Assembly: GCF_001424045.1 (NCBI RefSeq)
Contig: NZ_LMQB01000023.1
Location: forward strand, 124,001-188,000
Source of the DNA: Rhizobium sp. Leaf371
Lineage (GTDB): Bacteria > Pseudomonadota > Alphaproteobacteria > Rhizobiales > Rhizobiaceae
Length of the DNA stretch: 64,000 nucleotides
Reading direction: 5' to 3'
A program made the translations under genes and the position numbers. This document shows positions 24,755 through 33,739 of this stretch, one piece after another; the first letter of the stretch is position 1, and each line of letters opens with the position of its first letter. The notes beneath the pieces are model-generated. The model had not been told where the DNA came from. It saw only the letters and a list, made by a program, of their open reading frames with translations, and searched no databases.

Positions 24755-27437
24755 TGAGGATCTCCCTGATCTCTGCGCGGCAGGAGCCGCAATTGGTGCC
24801 GGCGTTCAGCGCCTTGCCGATGGCCTCGACCGTGCAGCAACCGCCGGCCGCCGCAGTGACGATCTGGTTGATGCCGACATTGAAGCAGGAACAGACCGTG
24901 GCGCCGGGGTCGATCGATTCTGCACCCGGACGGCCGGCAACCACGGCGAAGCGACGCCGCAGATCGGAATGGACGTCACCCAGCTGGGAGATGGCCCAGT
25001 TTCGGGCGACCGCGACCGGGCGCGGGCTGAGGAAGACGGCGCCGAGCAGACGCTCGCCGTCGAAGAAGGCCATCCGGATCTGGCCGGTGACGGCATCGCG
25101 GTAGCCGAGGGGTTCAAGGCCCGGGGGAATGCCGAGCGTCTCGACACTCCACCCGGTCCAGTCGCGATCCTGCACCCCACCCTCCTCCTCAAGAGACAGG
25201 GGTGCAGCCGCAAACTCCATGCGCCAGCCACCGGACGCGCGTGCCAGCGCATGGTAGGCGAGCGGATGGGAGGACAATCCAGAAACCTTCGGCTTTTCCA
25301 CCGAGATGGCAAAGCCGTAAAGCCCGACGTCCAGCTTGGCCGCCGCGACAGCCACATGCTTGGAGGCGGGCTGGCCGGACACCGGGTCCACCAGCCCCGG
25401 CACCAGCGCATCGATGCGGGCAGCAGAAGCGAACTGGTCGTTCCAGTGCATGGGCGCAAAGAGGTGGCCGGGGTTCTGGCGCGGGGTGACGAGGGCGCGC
25501 AGCACGACGCGTCCCTGCGGGCTTTCCAGCACCACGAGATCGGCCGGCGTCAGATCGAGCGCCCGCGCGTCGTCCGGGTGGATCTCCACGAAAGGTTCGG
25601 CGAAGTGCGCGGTCAGCCGCGCGGTCTTGCCCGTCCGCGTCATCGTGTGCCACTGGTCGCGGATACGGCCTGTGTTGAGCGCGAAGGGATGCGCCTCCGT
25701 CGTCCGGCGATCGCGCGCGGGAGTAACGGGCACGAAGCGCGCCCGGCCATCCGCATGATAGAAGCGACCATCCGCGAAGAACCGGCTGTCTGTTTCACGC
25801 GGGGCCATGCCGGCCGGCTGCGGCCACTGGAAGGGCGCGAGCGCTTCATAGGCGTCCGTAGACATGTCGGCATGCGCGCCGATATCGAAATCGCGGCAAC
25901 CGTCGTTTTCGAAAGCGGAGAGCGCGGCGTGTTCGGCAAAAACCGCGGCTGCGTCGGTGAAGGTAAATGCCGCGTCAAAGCCCATGCGCCGGGCGACCTG
26001 CGCCATCTGCCACCAGTCGGCTTTTGCCTCGCCCGGCACGTCGAGAAACGTCCGCTGGCGGGAGATGCGGCGTTCGGAATTCGTCACCGTTCCCTGCTTT
26101 TCACCCCAGCCGACCGATGGCAGCAGCACATGGGCAAGCGCCGTCGTGTCGGTTTCGGCCATGACGTCGGAGACGACGACGAAGGGACAGGCGGCAAGTG
26201 CTGCGCGCACGAGATCGGCTTCGGGCATCGAGACGACCGGGTTGGTCGCCATGATCCAGATCGCCTTGACGCGGCCATCGGCGACCGCGCGGAAGAGATC
26301 CACGGCCTTCAGACCGGGCTTGCCGGCGATAACCGGCGACTGCCAGAACCGCTGGACCGTGTCGCGATCCTGCGCATCCTCGATCGCCATATGGGCCGCG
26401 AGCATGTTGGCGAGACCGCCGACCTCGCGTCCGCCCATGGCATTCGGCTGGCCGGTCAGCGAGAACGGGCCCATGCCGGGCCTGCCGATGCGGCCGGTGG
26501 CGAGATGACAGTTGATGATGGCATTGACCTTGTCGCTGCCGGAGGAGGACTGGTTGACACCCTGGCTGTAGCAGGTGACGACGCGCTCGCTGGTCGCAAA
26601 CAGCGCATAGAAATCCTCGATGTCAGCGCTATCGAGGCCGGTCGCCTCCGCCACCTCGGCAAGGCCGAGATTTGCGACGCGGGACAGGGCCGCATCGAAG
26701 CCTTGCGTGTGCGCCTCGATAAAGGTCCGGTCGAGCATGCCTTTCGCGGCGAGATCGGCGAGCAGGCCGCCGAACAGGGCCGTGTCTCCGTCGGGCAGGA
26801 TCGAGAGGTGGAGGTCGGCGATATCGCTCGTCGCGGTGCGGCGCGGATCGATGACGACGACCTTCATCTGCGGTCGGGCAGCCTTGGCCGCGGCGAGGCG
26901 CTGATAGATGACCGGGTGGCACCAGGCGAGGTTTGAACCGGTGAGGACGACGAGATCGGCAAGCTCGATATCGGCATAGGTGCCCGGCACCGTATCCGAC
27001 CCGAAGGCGCGCCGATGGCCGGCAACCGAGGACGACATGCAGAGACGGGAATTGGTGTCGATGTTCGCCGAGCCGATGAAGCCCTTCATCAGCTTGTTGG
27101 CGACGTAATAGTCCTCGGTAAGAAGCTGGCCCGAGACGTAGAAGGCCACCGAATCCGGTCCATGTTGCCGGATCGTGTCGGCAAACGTCGTGGCCACGAG
27201 ATCGAGGGCCGTATCCCAGGACGCCGGCGCGCCGGCGATGTGGGGCACCAGCAGGCGACCGTCGAGATCGATGGTTTCGGCCAGCGCCGAGCCCTTCGAG
27301 CAGAGCCGGCCAAAGTTCGCCGGATGGTCGGGATCGCCGCGTACCGAGACGGCCCCGGCCTCCTCGACGCGAGCGATGACGCCGCAGCCGACGCCGCAAT
27401 AGGGACAGGTCGTCTTGATCTCAACGGGCATCGGCAT
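24726..27437 (-). CDS. nasA: Assimilatory nitrate reductase, catalytic subunit
   Basis: Reduces nitrate to nitrite in the cytoplasm. About 903 residues. The N-terminal [4Fe-4S] motif CPYCGVGCGV with a later Cys in LCSKGSALAE is followed by the molybdopterin oxidoreductase domain (LLTEDYYVANKLMKGFIGSANIDTNSRLCMSS; CYSQGVNQSSSGSDK). A molydopterin dinucleotide-binding domain follows (RIRDQWHTMTRTGK). The C-terminus carries a BFD-like [2Fe-2S] domain (CSCFNVG ... TNCGSCRAEI), as in Klebsiella NasA. ATGs at 27437 and 27431 are both possible; a TTG at 27446 is less likely. No separate reductase subunit gene is present nearby. Confidence 0.95.
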   Translation of the reverse strand: MPMPVEIKTTCPYCGVGCGVIARVEEAGAVSVRGDPDHPANFGRLCSKGSALAETIDLDGRLLVPHIAGAPASWDTALDLVATTFADTIRQHGPDSVAFYVSGQLLTEDYYVANKLMKGFIGSANIDTNSRLCMSSSVAGHRRAFGSDTVPGTYADIELADLVVLTGSNLAWCHPVIYQRLAAAKAARPQMKVVVIDPRRTATSDIADLHLSILPDGDTALFGGLLADLAAKGMLDRTFIEAHTQGFDAALSRVANLGLAEVAEATGLDSADIEDFYALFATSERVVTCYSQGVNQSSSGSDKVNAIINCHLATGRIGRPGMGPFSLTGQPNAMGGREVGGLANMLAAHMAIEDAQDRDTVQRFWQSPVIAGKPGLKAVDLFRAVADGRVKAIWIMATNPVVSMPEADLVRAALAACPFVVVSDVMAETDTTALAHVLLPSVGWGEKQGTVTNSERRISRQRTFLDVPGEAKADWWQMAQVARRMGFDAAFTFTDAAAVFAEHAALSAFENDGCRDFDIGAHADMSTDAYEALAPFQWPQPAGMAPRETDSRFFADGRFYHADGRARFVPVTPARDRRTTEAHPFALNTGRIRDQWHTMTRTGKTARLTAHFAEPFVEIHPDDARALDLTPADLVVLESPQGRVVLRALVTPRQNPGHLFAPMHWNDQFASAARIDALVPGLVDPVSGQPASKHVAVAAAKLDVGLYGFAISVEKPKVSGLSSHPLAYHALARASGGWRMEFAAAPLSLEEEGGVQDRDWTGWSVETLGIPPGLEPLGYRDAVTGQIRMAFFDGERLLGAVFLSPRPVAVARNWAISQLGDVHSDLRRRFAVVAGRPGAESIDPGATVCSCFNVGINQIVTAAAGGCCTVEAIGKALNAGTNCGSCRAEIREILNGTRIAAAE

Positions 27438-27481
27438 TTTTCCCAAGGTTGACGTGAGGACAGTCCCGCGACCGGTCGCCG

Positions 27482-27880
27482 CTATTCGGCGGCGACCAGC
27501 AGGCTGAGCTTGTCGACCGCGATCGACAGTCGGCCGTCGCGATTGCGGATCGGGATGGTGCGGACCTCGCCTTCGTCGGCACCCTGCGCCTGTCCGGTTT
27601 CCAGCGAGAACACCATGTTGTGCAGCGGGCAGGTGACCGATGTTCCGTGGACGATGCCCTGGGAAAGCGGACCGGCCTTGTGGGGGCAGCGGTCCTCGAT
27701 CGCAAACACCTGATCGTCCGCCGTGCGGAACACGGCAATCCGGCCCTGCGGTGTGCGGACGCAGCGCGCCCCTCGCACGGGAATCTCATGGATGACGCCG
27801 ATATCCACCCAGTCCCTGTCGAAGCCGCTCGTGACGGCGTCCGCATCGCTCCTGCTCATGATCTTCGTTTCCAACGCCAT
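27482..27880 (-). CDS. nirD: Nitrite reductase small subunit NirD (Rieske type)
   Basis: 132 residues; the ATG at 27880 overlaps the nirB stop by one base (TGATG). A GTG one codon upstream is possible. A full Rieske pair is visible: CPHKAGPLSQGI and CPLHNMVF, so this NirD probably carries a [2Fe-2S] cluster, unlike E. coli NirD, which has lost the ligands. It partners NirB in the NAD(P)H-dependent six-electron reduction of nitrite to ammonium. Confidence 0.94.
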   Translation of the reverse strand: MALETKIMSRSDADAVTSGFDRDWVDIGVIHEIPVRGARCVRTPQGRIAVFRTADDQVFAIEDRCPHKAGPLSQGIVHGTSVTCPLHNMVFSLETGQAQGADEGEVRTIPIRNRDGRLSIAVDKLSLLVAAE

Positions 27881-30327
27881 CACTCCGCCGCTTCCGCCAT
27901 GCCGACGACGGCCATGGGCTTGAACTCGTGCTTGTCCTTGCCGGAGACGCGCTCCGACCAGGGATCGACCTGTGCGAACTTCTGGGAGAAGACGAAGCGA
28001 TCGAAATAGCCCTTGCGCTTCTCGGCATCGCCCATGATCTGGCGGCGGATCTCATCGAGCCCGACGCGCTTTGCCCATTTGTAGATGCGTTCGAGATAGC
28101 GGCCCTGCTCGCGGTACATCTGCGCCAGCGCCACGATGTGTTCGAGCGCCTCCTCTTCCGTGGCCACGAGCCCCAGCACTTCGGTGCCCTTGATGTCGAG
28201 GCCGGCCGCGCCTGCGAAGTGGATCTCGTAGCCGCTGTCGACGCAGATGACGCCGATGTCCTTGCAGGTCGCTTCCGCGCAATTGCGCGGACAGCCGGAA
28301 ACGGCAAGCTTCAGCTTGGCCGGCGTCCAGGAGCCCCACATGAACTTCTCGAGCCGGATTCCGAGGCCGGTGGAATCCTGCGTGCCGAACCGGCACCAGT
28401 CGGTGCCGACGCAGGTCTTCACCGTGCGCAGGCCCTTGGCATACGCCTGACCCGAGACGAAGCCGGCCTTGCCGAGATCCGCCCAGACGGCGGGCAGGTC
28501 TTCCTTGTGGATGCCGAGCAGGTCGATGCGCTGGCCGCCGGTCACCTTGACCATGGGAATTTCGAACTTGTCGACCACGTCTGCGATGGCCCGCAGCTCG
28601 CCGGCATTGGTCACGCCACCCCACATCCGGGGAACGACGGAATAGGTGCCGTCCTTCTGGATGTTGGCGTGGACGCGCTCGTTGATGAAGCGCGACTGGT
28701 AGTCGTCGGCATATTCGTCCGGCCAGTCGCAGACGAGGTAATAGTTGAGCGCCGGGCGGCACTTGGCGCAGCCGCAGGAGGTCTTCCACTCCAGTTCCTG
28801 CATGACGGCGGGAATGGTCTTCAGGCCTTTGGCGACGATCAGGCGGCGCACGTCGTCATGGCCGAGTTCTGTGCACGTGCACATGGGCTGGACGGCGGCC
28901 GGATTGTAGCTGTCGCCGAGCGTCAGCACCATCAGCTGCTCGACAAGGCCGGTGCAGGAGCCGCAGGAGGCGGAGGCCTTGGTGTGGGCGCGCACATCAT
29001 CGAGCGATGTCAGGCCCTTGGCCGTGATCGTGCCGACGATCTTGCTCTTGCAGACGCCGTTGCAGCCGCAGATTTCCGCATCATCCGGCAAGGCTGCAAC
29101 GGCCGCCGTAGGGTCCAGCGGGCTGCCCCCCTGATAGGCCTGGCCGAAAATGAGGGTATCGCGCATCTCGGAGATGTCGGTGCCCCGTTTGATCATGTCG
29201 AAGAACCAGGCACCGTCTGCCGTTTCGCCGTAGAGCACGGCACCGACAATGCGGTTGTCCCTGAGCACGAGGCGCTTGTAGACGCCGGCGGTGGCGTCGC
29301 GCAGCACGATCTCCTCGCGATCCTCGCCTTCGGCGAAGTCGCCGGCCGAGAACAGGTTGATGCCGGTCACCTTCAGCTTGGTATTGACGACCGAGCCGCG
29401 ATATTCCGAGGCGCCGCCGATCAGGCGATCGGCGAGCGTCTTTGCGCTTTCGTAGAGCGGCGCGACAAGACCGTAGCAGACGCCGCGGTGTTCGGCGCAT
29501 TCGCCGAGAGCGTAGATCGACCCGTCCGACGTCATCATGCCGTCGTCCACGACGATGCCGCGGTTGGTGACGACGCCCGCATCCTTGGCCAGCTGGGCTG
29601 CGGGACGGATGCCGACGGCCATCACGACGATGGTGCCCTCGATGACCCGGCCATCTTCGAGCTCGATGCCCTCGACCTTGTCCTCACCGACGATCCGCTT
29701 GGTGTTCGCCTTGGTGATGATCTCGATGCCGCGATCGTTCAGGGCTTTTTCAAGCAGGTAGGCGGCCGGCGGATCGAGCTGGCGCTCCATGATCGTCGGC
29801 ATGATGTGGATGACGGTGACGTCCATCCCCTGGCGCTTGAGGCCATAGGCGGCCTCGAGCCCGAGCAGGCCGGCGCCGATGACGATGGCCCGGCCGCCGC
29901 GCTTGGTGGCATCCAGCATCTTCTCGACGTCGTCGAGATCGCGGTAGGCCAGCACGCCGGGCAGCGTGTGACCGGGGACCGGGATGATGAAGGGCAGCGA
30001 GCCCGTGGCGATGACGAGCTTGTCGTAGCTTTCCGTCACGCCGCTTGCAGAGGTCACGGTCTTGGCCGCGCGGTCGATGCCGGTGACCTTCGCGCCCTTG
30101 TGCAGCGTCACGCCGTGGCGGGCGTACCAGTCATCGCCGTGGATGACGATGTCTTCGTAGAGCTTCTCGCCCGAGAGAACGGGCGACAGCATGATGCGGT
30201 CGTAGTTGACGCGCGGCTCGGCGTTGAAGATCACGACGTCGTAGAGACCGGGGGCCTGCTCGAAGAGCTCTTCCAGCATCCGGCCGGGCGCCATGCCGTT
30301 GCCGATGATGACGAGTTTCTGTTTCAT
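27880..30327 (-). CDS. nirB: NAD(P)H-dependent assimilatory nitrite reductase large subunit
   Basis: 815 residues in the order FAD/NAD(P) oxidoreductase (LVIIGNGMAPGRMLEELFE; GGRAIVIGAGLLGLEAAYGLKRQG), BFD-like [2Fe-2S] domain (EICGCNGVCKSKIVG; SCGSCTGLVEQLM), then nitrite/sulphite reductase ferredoxin-like half and the siroheme-[4Fe-4S] domain (CVGTDWCRFGTQDSTGLG; AVSGCPRNCAEATCKDIGVI). All metal ligands are present. AAGGAG lies seven bases before the ATG. It is in the operon between nrtC and nirD. Confidence 0.96.
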   Translation of the reverse strand: MKQKLVIIGNGMAPGRMLEELFEQAPGLYDVVIFNAEPRVNYDRIMLSPVLSGEKLYEDIVIHGDDWYARHGVTLHKGAKVTGIDRAAKTVTSASGVTESYDKLVIATGSLPFIIPVPGHTLPGVLAYRDLDDVEKMLDATKRGGRAIVIGAGLLGLEAAYGLKRQGMDVTVIHIMPTIMERQLDPPAAYLLEKALNDRGIEIITKANTKRIVGEDKVEGIELEDGRVIEGTIVVMAVGIRPAAQLAKDAGVVTNRGIVVDDGMMTSDGSIYALGECAEHRGVCYGLVAPLYESAKTLADRLIGGASEYRGSVVNTKLKVTGINLFSAGDFAEGEDREEIVLRDATAGVYKRLVLRDNRIVGAVLYGETADGAWFFDMIKRGTDISEMRDTLIFGQAYQGGSPLDPTAAVAALPDDAEICGCNGVCKSKIVGTITAKGLTSLDDVRAHTKASASCGSCTGLVEQLMVLTLGDSYNPAAVQPMCTCTELGHDDVRRLIVAKGLKTIPAVMQELEWKTSCGCAKCRPALNYYLVCDWPDEYADDYQSRFINERVHANIQKDGTYSVVPRMWGGVTNAGELRAIADVVDKFEIPMVKVTGGQRIDLLGIHKEDLPAVWADLGKAGFVSGQAYAKGLRTVKTCVGTDWCRFGTQDSTGLGIRLEKFMWGSWTPAKLKLAVSGCPRNCAEATCKDIGVICVDSGYEIHFAGAAGLDIKGTEVLGLVATEEEALEHIVALAQMYREQGRYLERIYKWAKRVGLDEIRRQIMGDAEKRKGYFDRFVFSQKFAQVDPWSERVSGKDKHEFKPMAVVGMAEAAE

Positions 30328-30339
30328 GTCATCCTCTCC

Positions 30340-31137
30340 TTATGCGGCTTCCACGAGGCGGTGGCGCTCGTAGAGGAACTTCAGGACCGCTTCCCGGCAC
30401 TTCAGGTAGGTGCGGTCTGTGGCCAGCTCGATGCGGTTGCGCGGACGGGCGATCGGCACGTCGAGAATTTCGCCGATGCGGGCCGCCGGACCGTTGGTCA
30501 TCATGACGATGCGGTCCGAAAGCAGCACGGCCTCGTCCACGTCGTGAGTAATCATCAGCACGGTGTTGCCGAGCTTCTGGTGGATCTGCATGACCTGGTC
30601 CTGCAGATGGGCGCGGGTGAGCGCATCGAGCGCGCCGAAGGGCTCGTCGAGCAGCAGGACCTTGGGTTCCATGGCGAGCGCACGGGCGATGCCGACGCGC
30701 TGCTTCATGCCGCCGGAGACTTCGGAGGGCTTCTTGTCCTTGGCATGCGTCATCTGCACGAGATCGAGATTGCGCATGACCCAGTCGTGGCGTTCCGCCT
30801 TCGTTTTCTTGCGGGAGAACACCTTGTCGACGGCCAGCGACACGTTCTCATAGACGGTGAGCCAGGGAAGCAGCGAATGGTTCTGGAACACCACGGCGCG
30901 TTCCGGGCCGGGCTCGGAGACTTCCTTGTTCTCGAGCAGCACCGCGCCGCTGGTGACCTTGGTCAGGCCGGCGACGAGGTTGAGCAGCGTGGACTTGCCG
31001 CAGCCGGAATGGCCGATGATCGAGATGAACTCGCCCTTTTCGACGCCGAGCGAGACCTGCTTGAGGACTTCGGAGACCTGGCCGTTACGCTCGAACGACT
31101 TGTCGACCATTTCGATGGAGAGATAGGCTTTTGCCAT
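30340..31137 (-). CDS. nrtC: Nitrate ABC transporter ATP-binding protein
   Basis: 265 residues from the ATG at 31137, with a perfect AAGGAGG site; an upstream frame to 31278 is a shadow of nrtB. Walker A GHSGCGKSTLLN, Q-loop VVFQNHSLLPWLTVYENV, signature SGGMKQRVGIARALAMEPKVLLLDEPFGALD and switch His in ITHDVDEAVLLSDRIVMM are all visible. It is NrtD-like in size: the C-terminal NrtA-like extension of cyanobacterial NrtC is missing. Only one ATPase gene is present, so it would act as a homodimer. Confidence 0.92.
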   Translation of the reverse strand: MAKAYLSIEMVDKSFERNGQVSEVLKQVSLGVEKGEFISIIGHSGCGKSTLLNLVAGLTKVTSGAVLLENKEVSEPGPERAVVFQNHSLLPWLTVYENVSLAVDKVFSRKKTKAERHDWVMRNLDLVQMTHAKDKKPSEVSGGMKQRVGIARALAMEPKVLLLDEPFGALDALTRAHLQDQVMQIHQKLGNTVLMITHDVDEAVLLSDRIVMMTNGPAARIGEILDVPIARPRNRIELATDRTYLKCREAVLKFLYERHRLVEAA

Positions 31138-31151
31138 GGGAACGTCCTCCT

Positions 31152-32042
31152 TCAGGCCGTTGCGGTGCCGCGGGTGACCGCGCGGCCAATGAATGCGATG
31201 AGACGATCGAGGAAGAAGCCGACGACGCCGACGTAGATGAGGGCGACGATGATGTCGCTGATGAGCGAGGAATTCCACGCATCCCAGATGAAGAAACCGA
31301 TGCCGACGCCACCGATGAGCATTTCAGCCGCAACGATGGCGAGCCAGGAGAGGCCGATGCCGATGCGCAGGCCGGTGAAGATGTAGGGGGCGGCGGCGGG
31401 CAGCATGATCTTGGCGAAGTATTCGAGCTGGTTGAGACGCAGCACCTTGGCGACGTTCTGGTAATCCTGCGGGATGTTGCGGATGCCGACGGCGGTGTTG
31501 ATGATGATCGGCCAGACCGCGGTGATGAAGATCACGAAGATGGCCGAGGGATTGCCGTCCCGGAAGGCGGCGAGCGACAGGGGCAGCCAGGCGAGCGGCG
31601 GTACGGTGCGCAGGATCTGGAAGATCGGGTCGAGACCCTTCATCGCCCACTGGCTCTGACCGACGAGCACGCCCATCGCGATGCCGACGACGGCCGCGAT
31701 GGCATAGCCGACCGCGACACGCTGGAGGCTCGCCATGATGTGCCAGGCCATGCCCTGGTCGGTGCCCTGGCCGATGTAGAACGGATTGACGATCAGGTCC
31801 CAGCTCTCGGCCATGACCCGTGTGGGCGATGGCAGGCTGGATGTCGGGGAGGAACAGATCAGCTCCCAGGCGGCGAGCAGCACGAGCAGCGTGACGAGCG
31901 GCGGCACGAGATCGCTTGCGATGGCGGACAGGCGGCGCATGAAGGGCGTGGGCGCCGGGCGCTTGACCGTGCCTGAGAAGGTGACGACCTGGGCGCTCGG
32001 CTTCGCCTTTGCAGGGGCCGTATTGAGATTGGTGACGGACAT
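31152..32042 (-). CDS. nrtB: Nitrate ABC transporter permease
   Basis: 296 residues with six predicted transmembrane helices (first at about 45-63, LVPPLVTLLVLLAAWELI). The EAA-type loop is LRLNQLEYFAKIMLPAAAPYIFTGLRIGIGLSWLAIV. The sequence AESWDLIVNPFYIGQGTDQGM and VRNIPQDYQNVAKVL-like stretch are typical of NrtB/CmpB permeases. AGGAGA precedes the ATG. It is in the operon with nrtA and nrtC. Confidence 0.93.
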   Translation of the reverse strand: MSVTNLNTAPAKAKPSAQVVTFSGTVKRPAPTPFMRRLSAIASDLVPPLVTLLVLLAAWELICSSPTSSLPSPTRVMAESWDLIVNPFYIGQGTDQGMAWHIMASLQRVAVGYAIAAVVGIAMGVLVGQSQWAMKGLDPIFQILRTVPPLAWLPLSLAAFRDGNPSAIFVIFITAVWPIIINTAVGIRNIPQDYQNVAKVLRLNQLEYFAKIMLPAAAPYIFTGLRIGIGLSWLAIVAAEMLIGGVGIGFFIWDAWNSSLISDIIVALIYVGVVGFFLDRLIAFIGRAVTRGTATA

Positions 32043-32103
32043 GCCGGTCTCCTGAAACTAAGGGTTGCGGCCGGAGCGCGCGGCGCCGGCCGATCGGGTC
32101 CGG

Positions 32104-33396
32104 TCAGGCGAAGCGCTTGATCGAGAGGCTCTGCAGGTAGGCTTCCGGGTTTGCCGGATCGAAGGTCTTGCCGTCGAAGAAGGTTTCGATGCCGCGCGAC
32201 GTGGAGGCGGGCACGTCGGTGATGCCGAGATCCTTGGCGGCGGCGCGCCAGATATCCTCACGGTTGACCTTGGAGACCAGCGCCTTGATGTCCGTGCCGG
32301 CCGCATATTTGCCCCAGCGCATGTCTTCGGTCAGGAACCAGGTGTCGTGGCTCTGGTAGGGGTAGGAGGCGTGGTCGGCCCAGAACTTCATGAGGTGCGG
32401 GCTCTGAACGACGACCTTGCCATTGCCGTAGTCGTACTCGCCCTTGAGGCGGCCGACGATGTCCTTGGCCGGCACGTTGAACCAGGCGCGCTTGCCGATG
32501 ATAGCGGCGAGTTCTTCCTTGTTGCCCATCTCGTCGCACCACTGCTGGGCTTCCATGATGGCCATGGTGAGCGCCTTTGCGGCGTTCGGATTGGCTTCCA
32601 CCCAGTCGCTGCGCATCGCGAAGGATTTTTCGGGATGCTTGTCCCAGATCTCGGCGGTGTTGACCGCGGTATAGCCGATGCCCTGGTTGACCAGCTGCGC
32701 ATTCCAAGGCTCGCCGACGCAGAAACAGTCCATGGTGCCGACCTTCATGTTGGCGACCATCTGCGGCGGGGGAACGACGATGGTTTCGACGTCCGTGTCC
32801 GGATCGATGCCGCCGGCCGCAAGCCAATAGCGGATCCAGAGATCATGTGTGCCGCCGGGGAAGGTCATCGCCACCTTGGCCGGCGCGCCGTCCGCCTTCT
32901 TCTTGGCGAAGGCTTCCTTCAGCACGCCGGAGTCGAGGCCGACCTTCAGGTCCGCATAGGCCGAGCCGACCGAAATCGCCTGGGCATCGAGATTGAGGCG
33001 GGCGAGGATCGACATGGGCAGCGGCTGGTTGTTCTGGGTCACCTTGCCGGCCGAGATGAGGTACGGCATGGGGGTGAGGATATGCGCGCCGTCGATGCCG
33101 TTGCCGGCCGAGCCGAGCACCAGATTGTCGCGCGTCGTGCCCCACGACGCCTGCTTCACGACATTGACCTCGGTCATGCCATGCTTGTCGAAGAAGCCCT
33201 TTTCCTTGGCGACGATCAGCGGCGAGCTGTCGGTCAGCGCGATGAATCCGAGGGTCGCCTTGGTGGTTTCCGGCCCTGCACCTTGCGCAAAAGCGCCGCC
33301 GGGGAAGGCAGACTTGACGGCCGTGAGGAGTGCTGCGGTCGCGGTGGCCTTCAGGATCGAACGGCGGTTGAGGGACTGGGTCAAAATGCGGGTCAT
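32104..33396 (-). CDS. nrtA: Nitrate ABC transporter substrate-binding protein (Tat-exported)
   Basis: 430 residues from the ATG at 33396 (AGAGGA upstream). The N-terminus carries a twin-arginine signal (SLNRRSILKATATAALL, cleavage near AFAQG), so it is exported folded to the periplasm. The mature NrtA/CmpA-family domain includes LGFIALTDSSPLIVAKEKGFF, DGAHILTPMPYLIS, RYWLAAGGIDPDTDVETIVVPPPQMVANMKVGTMDCFCVGEPWN and the C-terminal TFDPANPEAYLQSL. The region upstream holds the sigma-54 promoter and the hairpin leader expected for NasT control. Confidence 0.94.
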   Translation of the reverse strand: MTRILTQSLNRRSILKATATAALLTAVKSAFPGGAFAQGAGPETTKATLGFIALTDSSPLIVAKEKGFFDKHGMTEVNVVKQASWGTTRDNLVLGSAGNGIDGAHILTPMPYLISAGKVTQNNQPLPMSILARLNLDAQAISVGSAYADLKVGLDSGVLKEAFAKKKADGAPAKVAMTFPGGTHDLWIRYWLAAGGIDPDTDVETIVVPPPQMVANMKVGTMDCFCVGEPWNAQLVNQGIGYTAVNTAEIWDKHPEKSFAMRSDWVEANPNAAKALTMAIMEAQQWCDEMGNKEELAAIIGKRAWFNVPAKDIVGRLKGEYDYGNGKVVVQSPHLMKFWADHASYPYQSHDTWFLTEDMRWGKYAAGTDIKALVSKVNREDIWRAAAKDLGITDVPASTSRGIETFFDGKTFDPANPEAYLQSLSIKRFA

Positions 33397-33443
33397 CGGA
33401 GATATCCTCTGGTGAAGCGGGCGGAAGCTAGAAATTCGGGCAC

Positions 33444-33540
33444 AAAAAAACGCCGCTCGGAAAATGCATCTCGAAGAGCCTGGAGCTCTGGAGCAAAAAC
33501 CTTGCGACGTCGGTGTCATGGGTGAGCGCGTCTTGCGCTC
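33444..33540 (-). promoter_or_regulatory. nrtA leader with paired hairpins and T-tract: likely NasT-controlled attenuator
   Basis: Reading the minus strand from the predicted start, there is a hairpin GAGCGC-AAGAC-GCGCTC (33540-33524). A second hairpin is AGAGC-TCCAG-GCTCT (33489-33475). A GC-rich stretch, CCGAGCGGCG, then runs into seven T residues (33450-33444). The nrtA ATG follows about 48 bases later. ANTAR proteins such as NasT bind two successive short-stem hairpins and prevent formation of an overlapping terminator. The layout fits, but the loops read as five bases rather than the canonical six, and I could not trace one strong terminator stem. Confidence 0.55.
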
Positions 33541-33578
33541 TTTCGCTTCAATCGCCGTTGACTGAGCAATTTCTTATA

Positions 33579-33594
33579 AGCAAACGGCGTGCCA
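33579..33594 (-). promoter_or_regulatory. Sigma-54 promoter of the nrtABC-nirBD-nasA-cysG operon
   Basis: Minus-strand TGGCACGCCGTTTGCT, a complete match to TGGCACG-N4-TTGC(A/T), with the -24 GG and -12 GC in register. It predicts a start near 33567, about 170 bases upstream of the nrtA ATG. This implies RpoN/NtrC (nitrogen limitation) control. Confidence 0.85.
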
Positions 33595-33660
33595 GTTGGA
33601 TTGAGGAGTCTCAAGAACTTGTTTTAATGAGATAAAATCTCGAATGCCTCAGAAACGATC

Positions 33661-33676
33661 AGCACCCAGAATGCTT
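33661..33676 (-). promoter_or_regulatory. Possible NtrC site
   Basis: AAGCATTCTGGGTGCT on the minus strand resembles the NtrC dyad GCAC-N5/7-GGTGC with one weak half. It lies about 70-80 bases upstream of the sigma-54 -24 element, a usual enhancer distance. Confidence 0.35.
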
Positions 33677-33739
33677 ATCTTCTAGCCACATGCCTGCAGC
33701 GCAGCGTGAAGCGTGCATCGCAAAACGGCATGGCTGCCG

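Noticed and set aside
27928-31236. A 1102-codon open frame on the plus strand opposite nirB and nrtC
   Set aside because: It is antisense to well-supported genes, has His/Asp/Ala-rich composition typical of antisense frames in GC-rich DNA, and no domain.
33695-33717. TGCA-flanked 23-bp segment as a second NtrC site
   Set aside because: Only the TGCA ends are symmetric, and the length does not fit the NtrC dyad.
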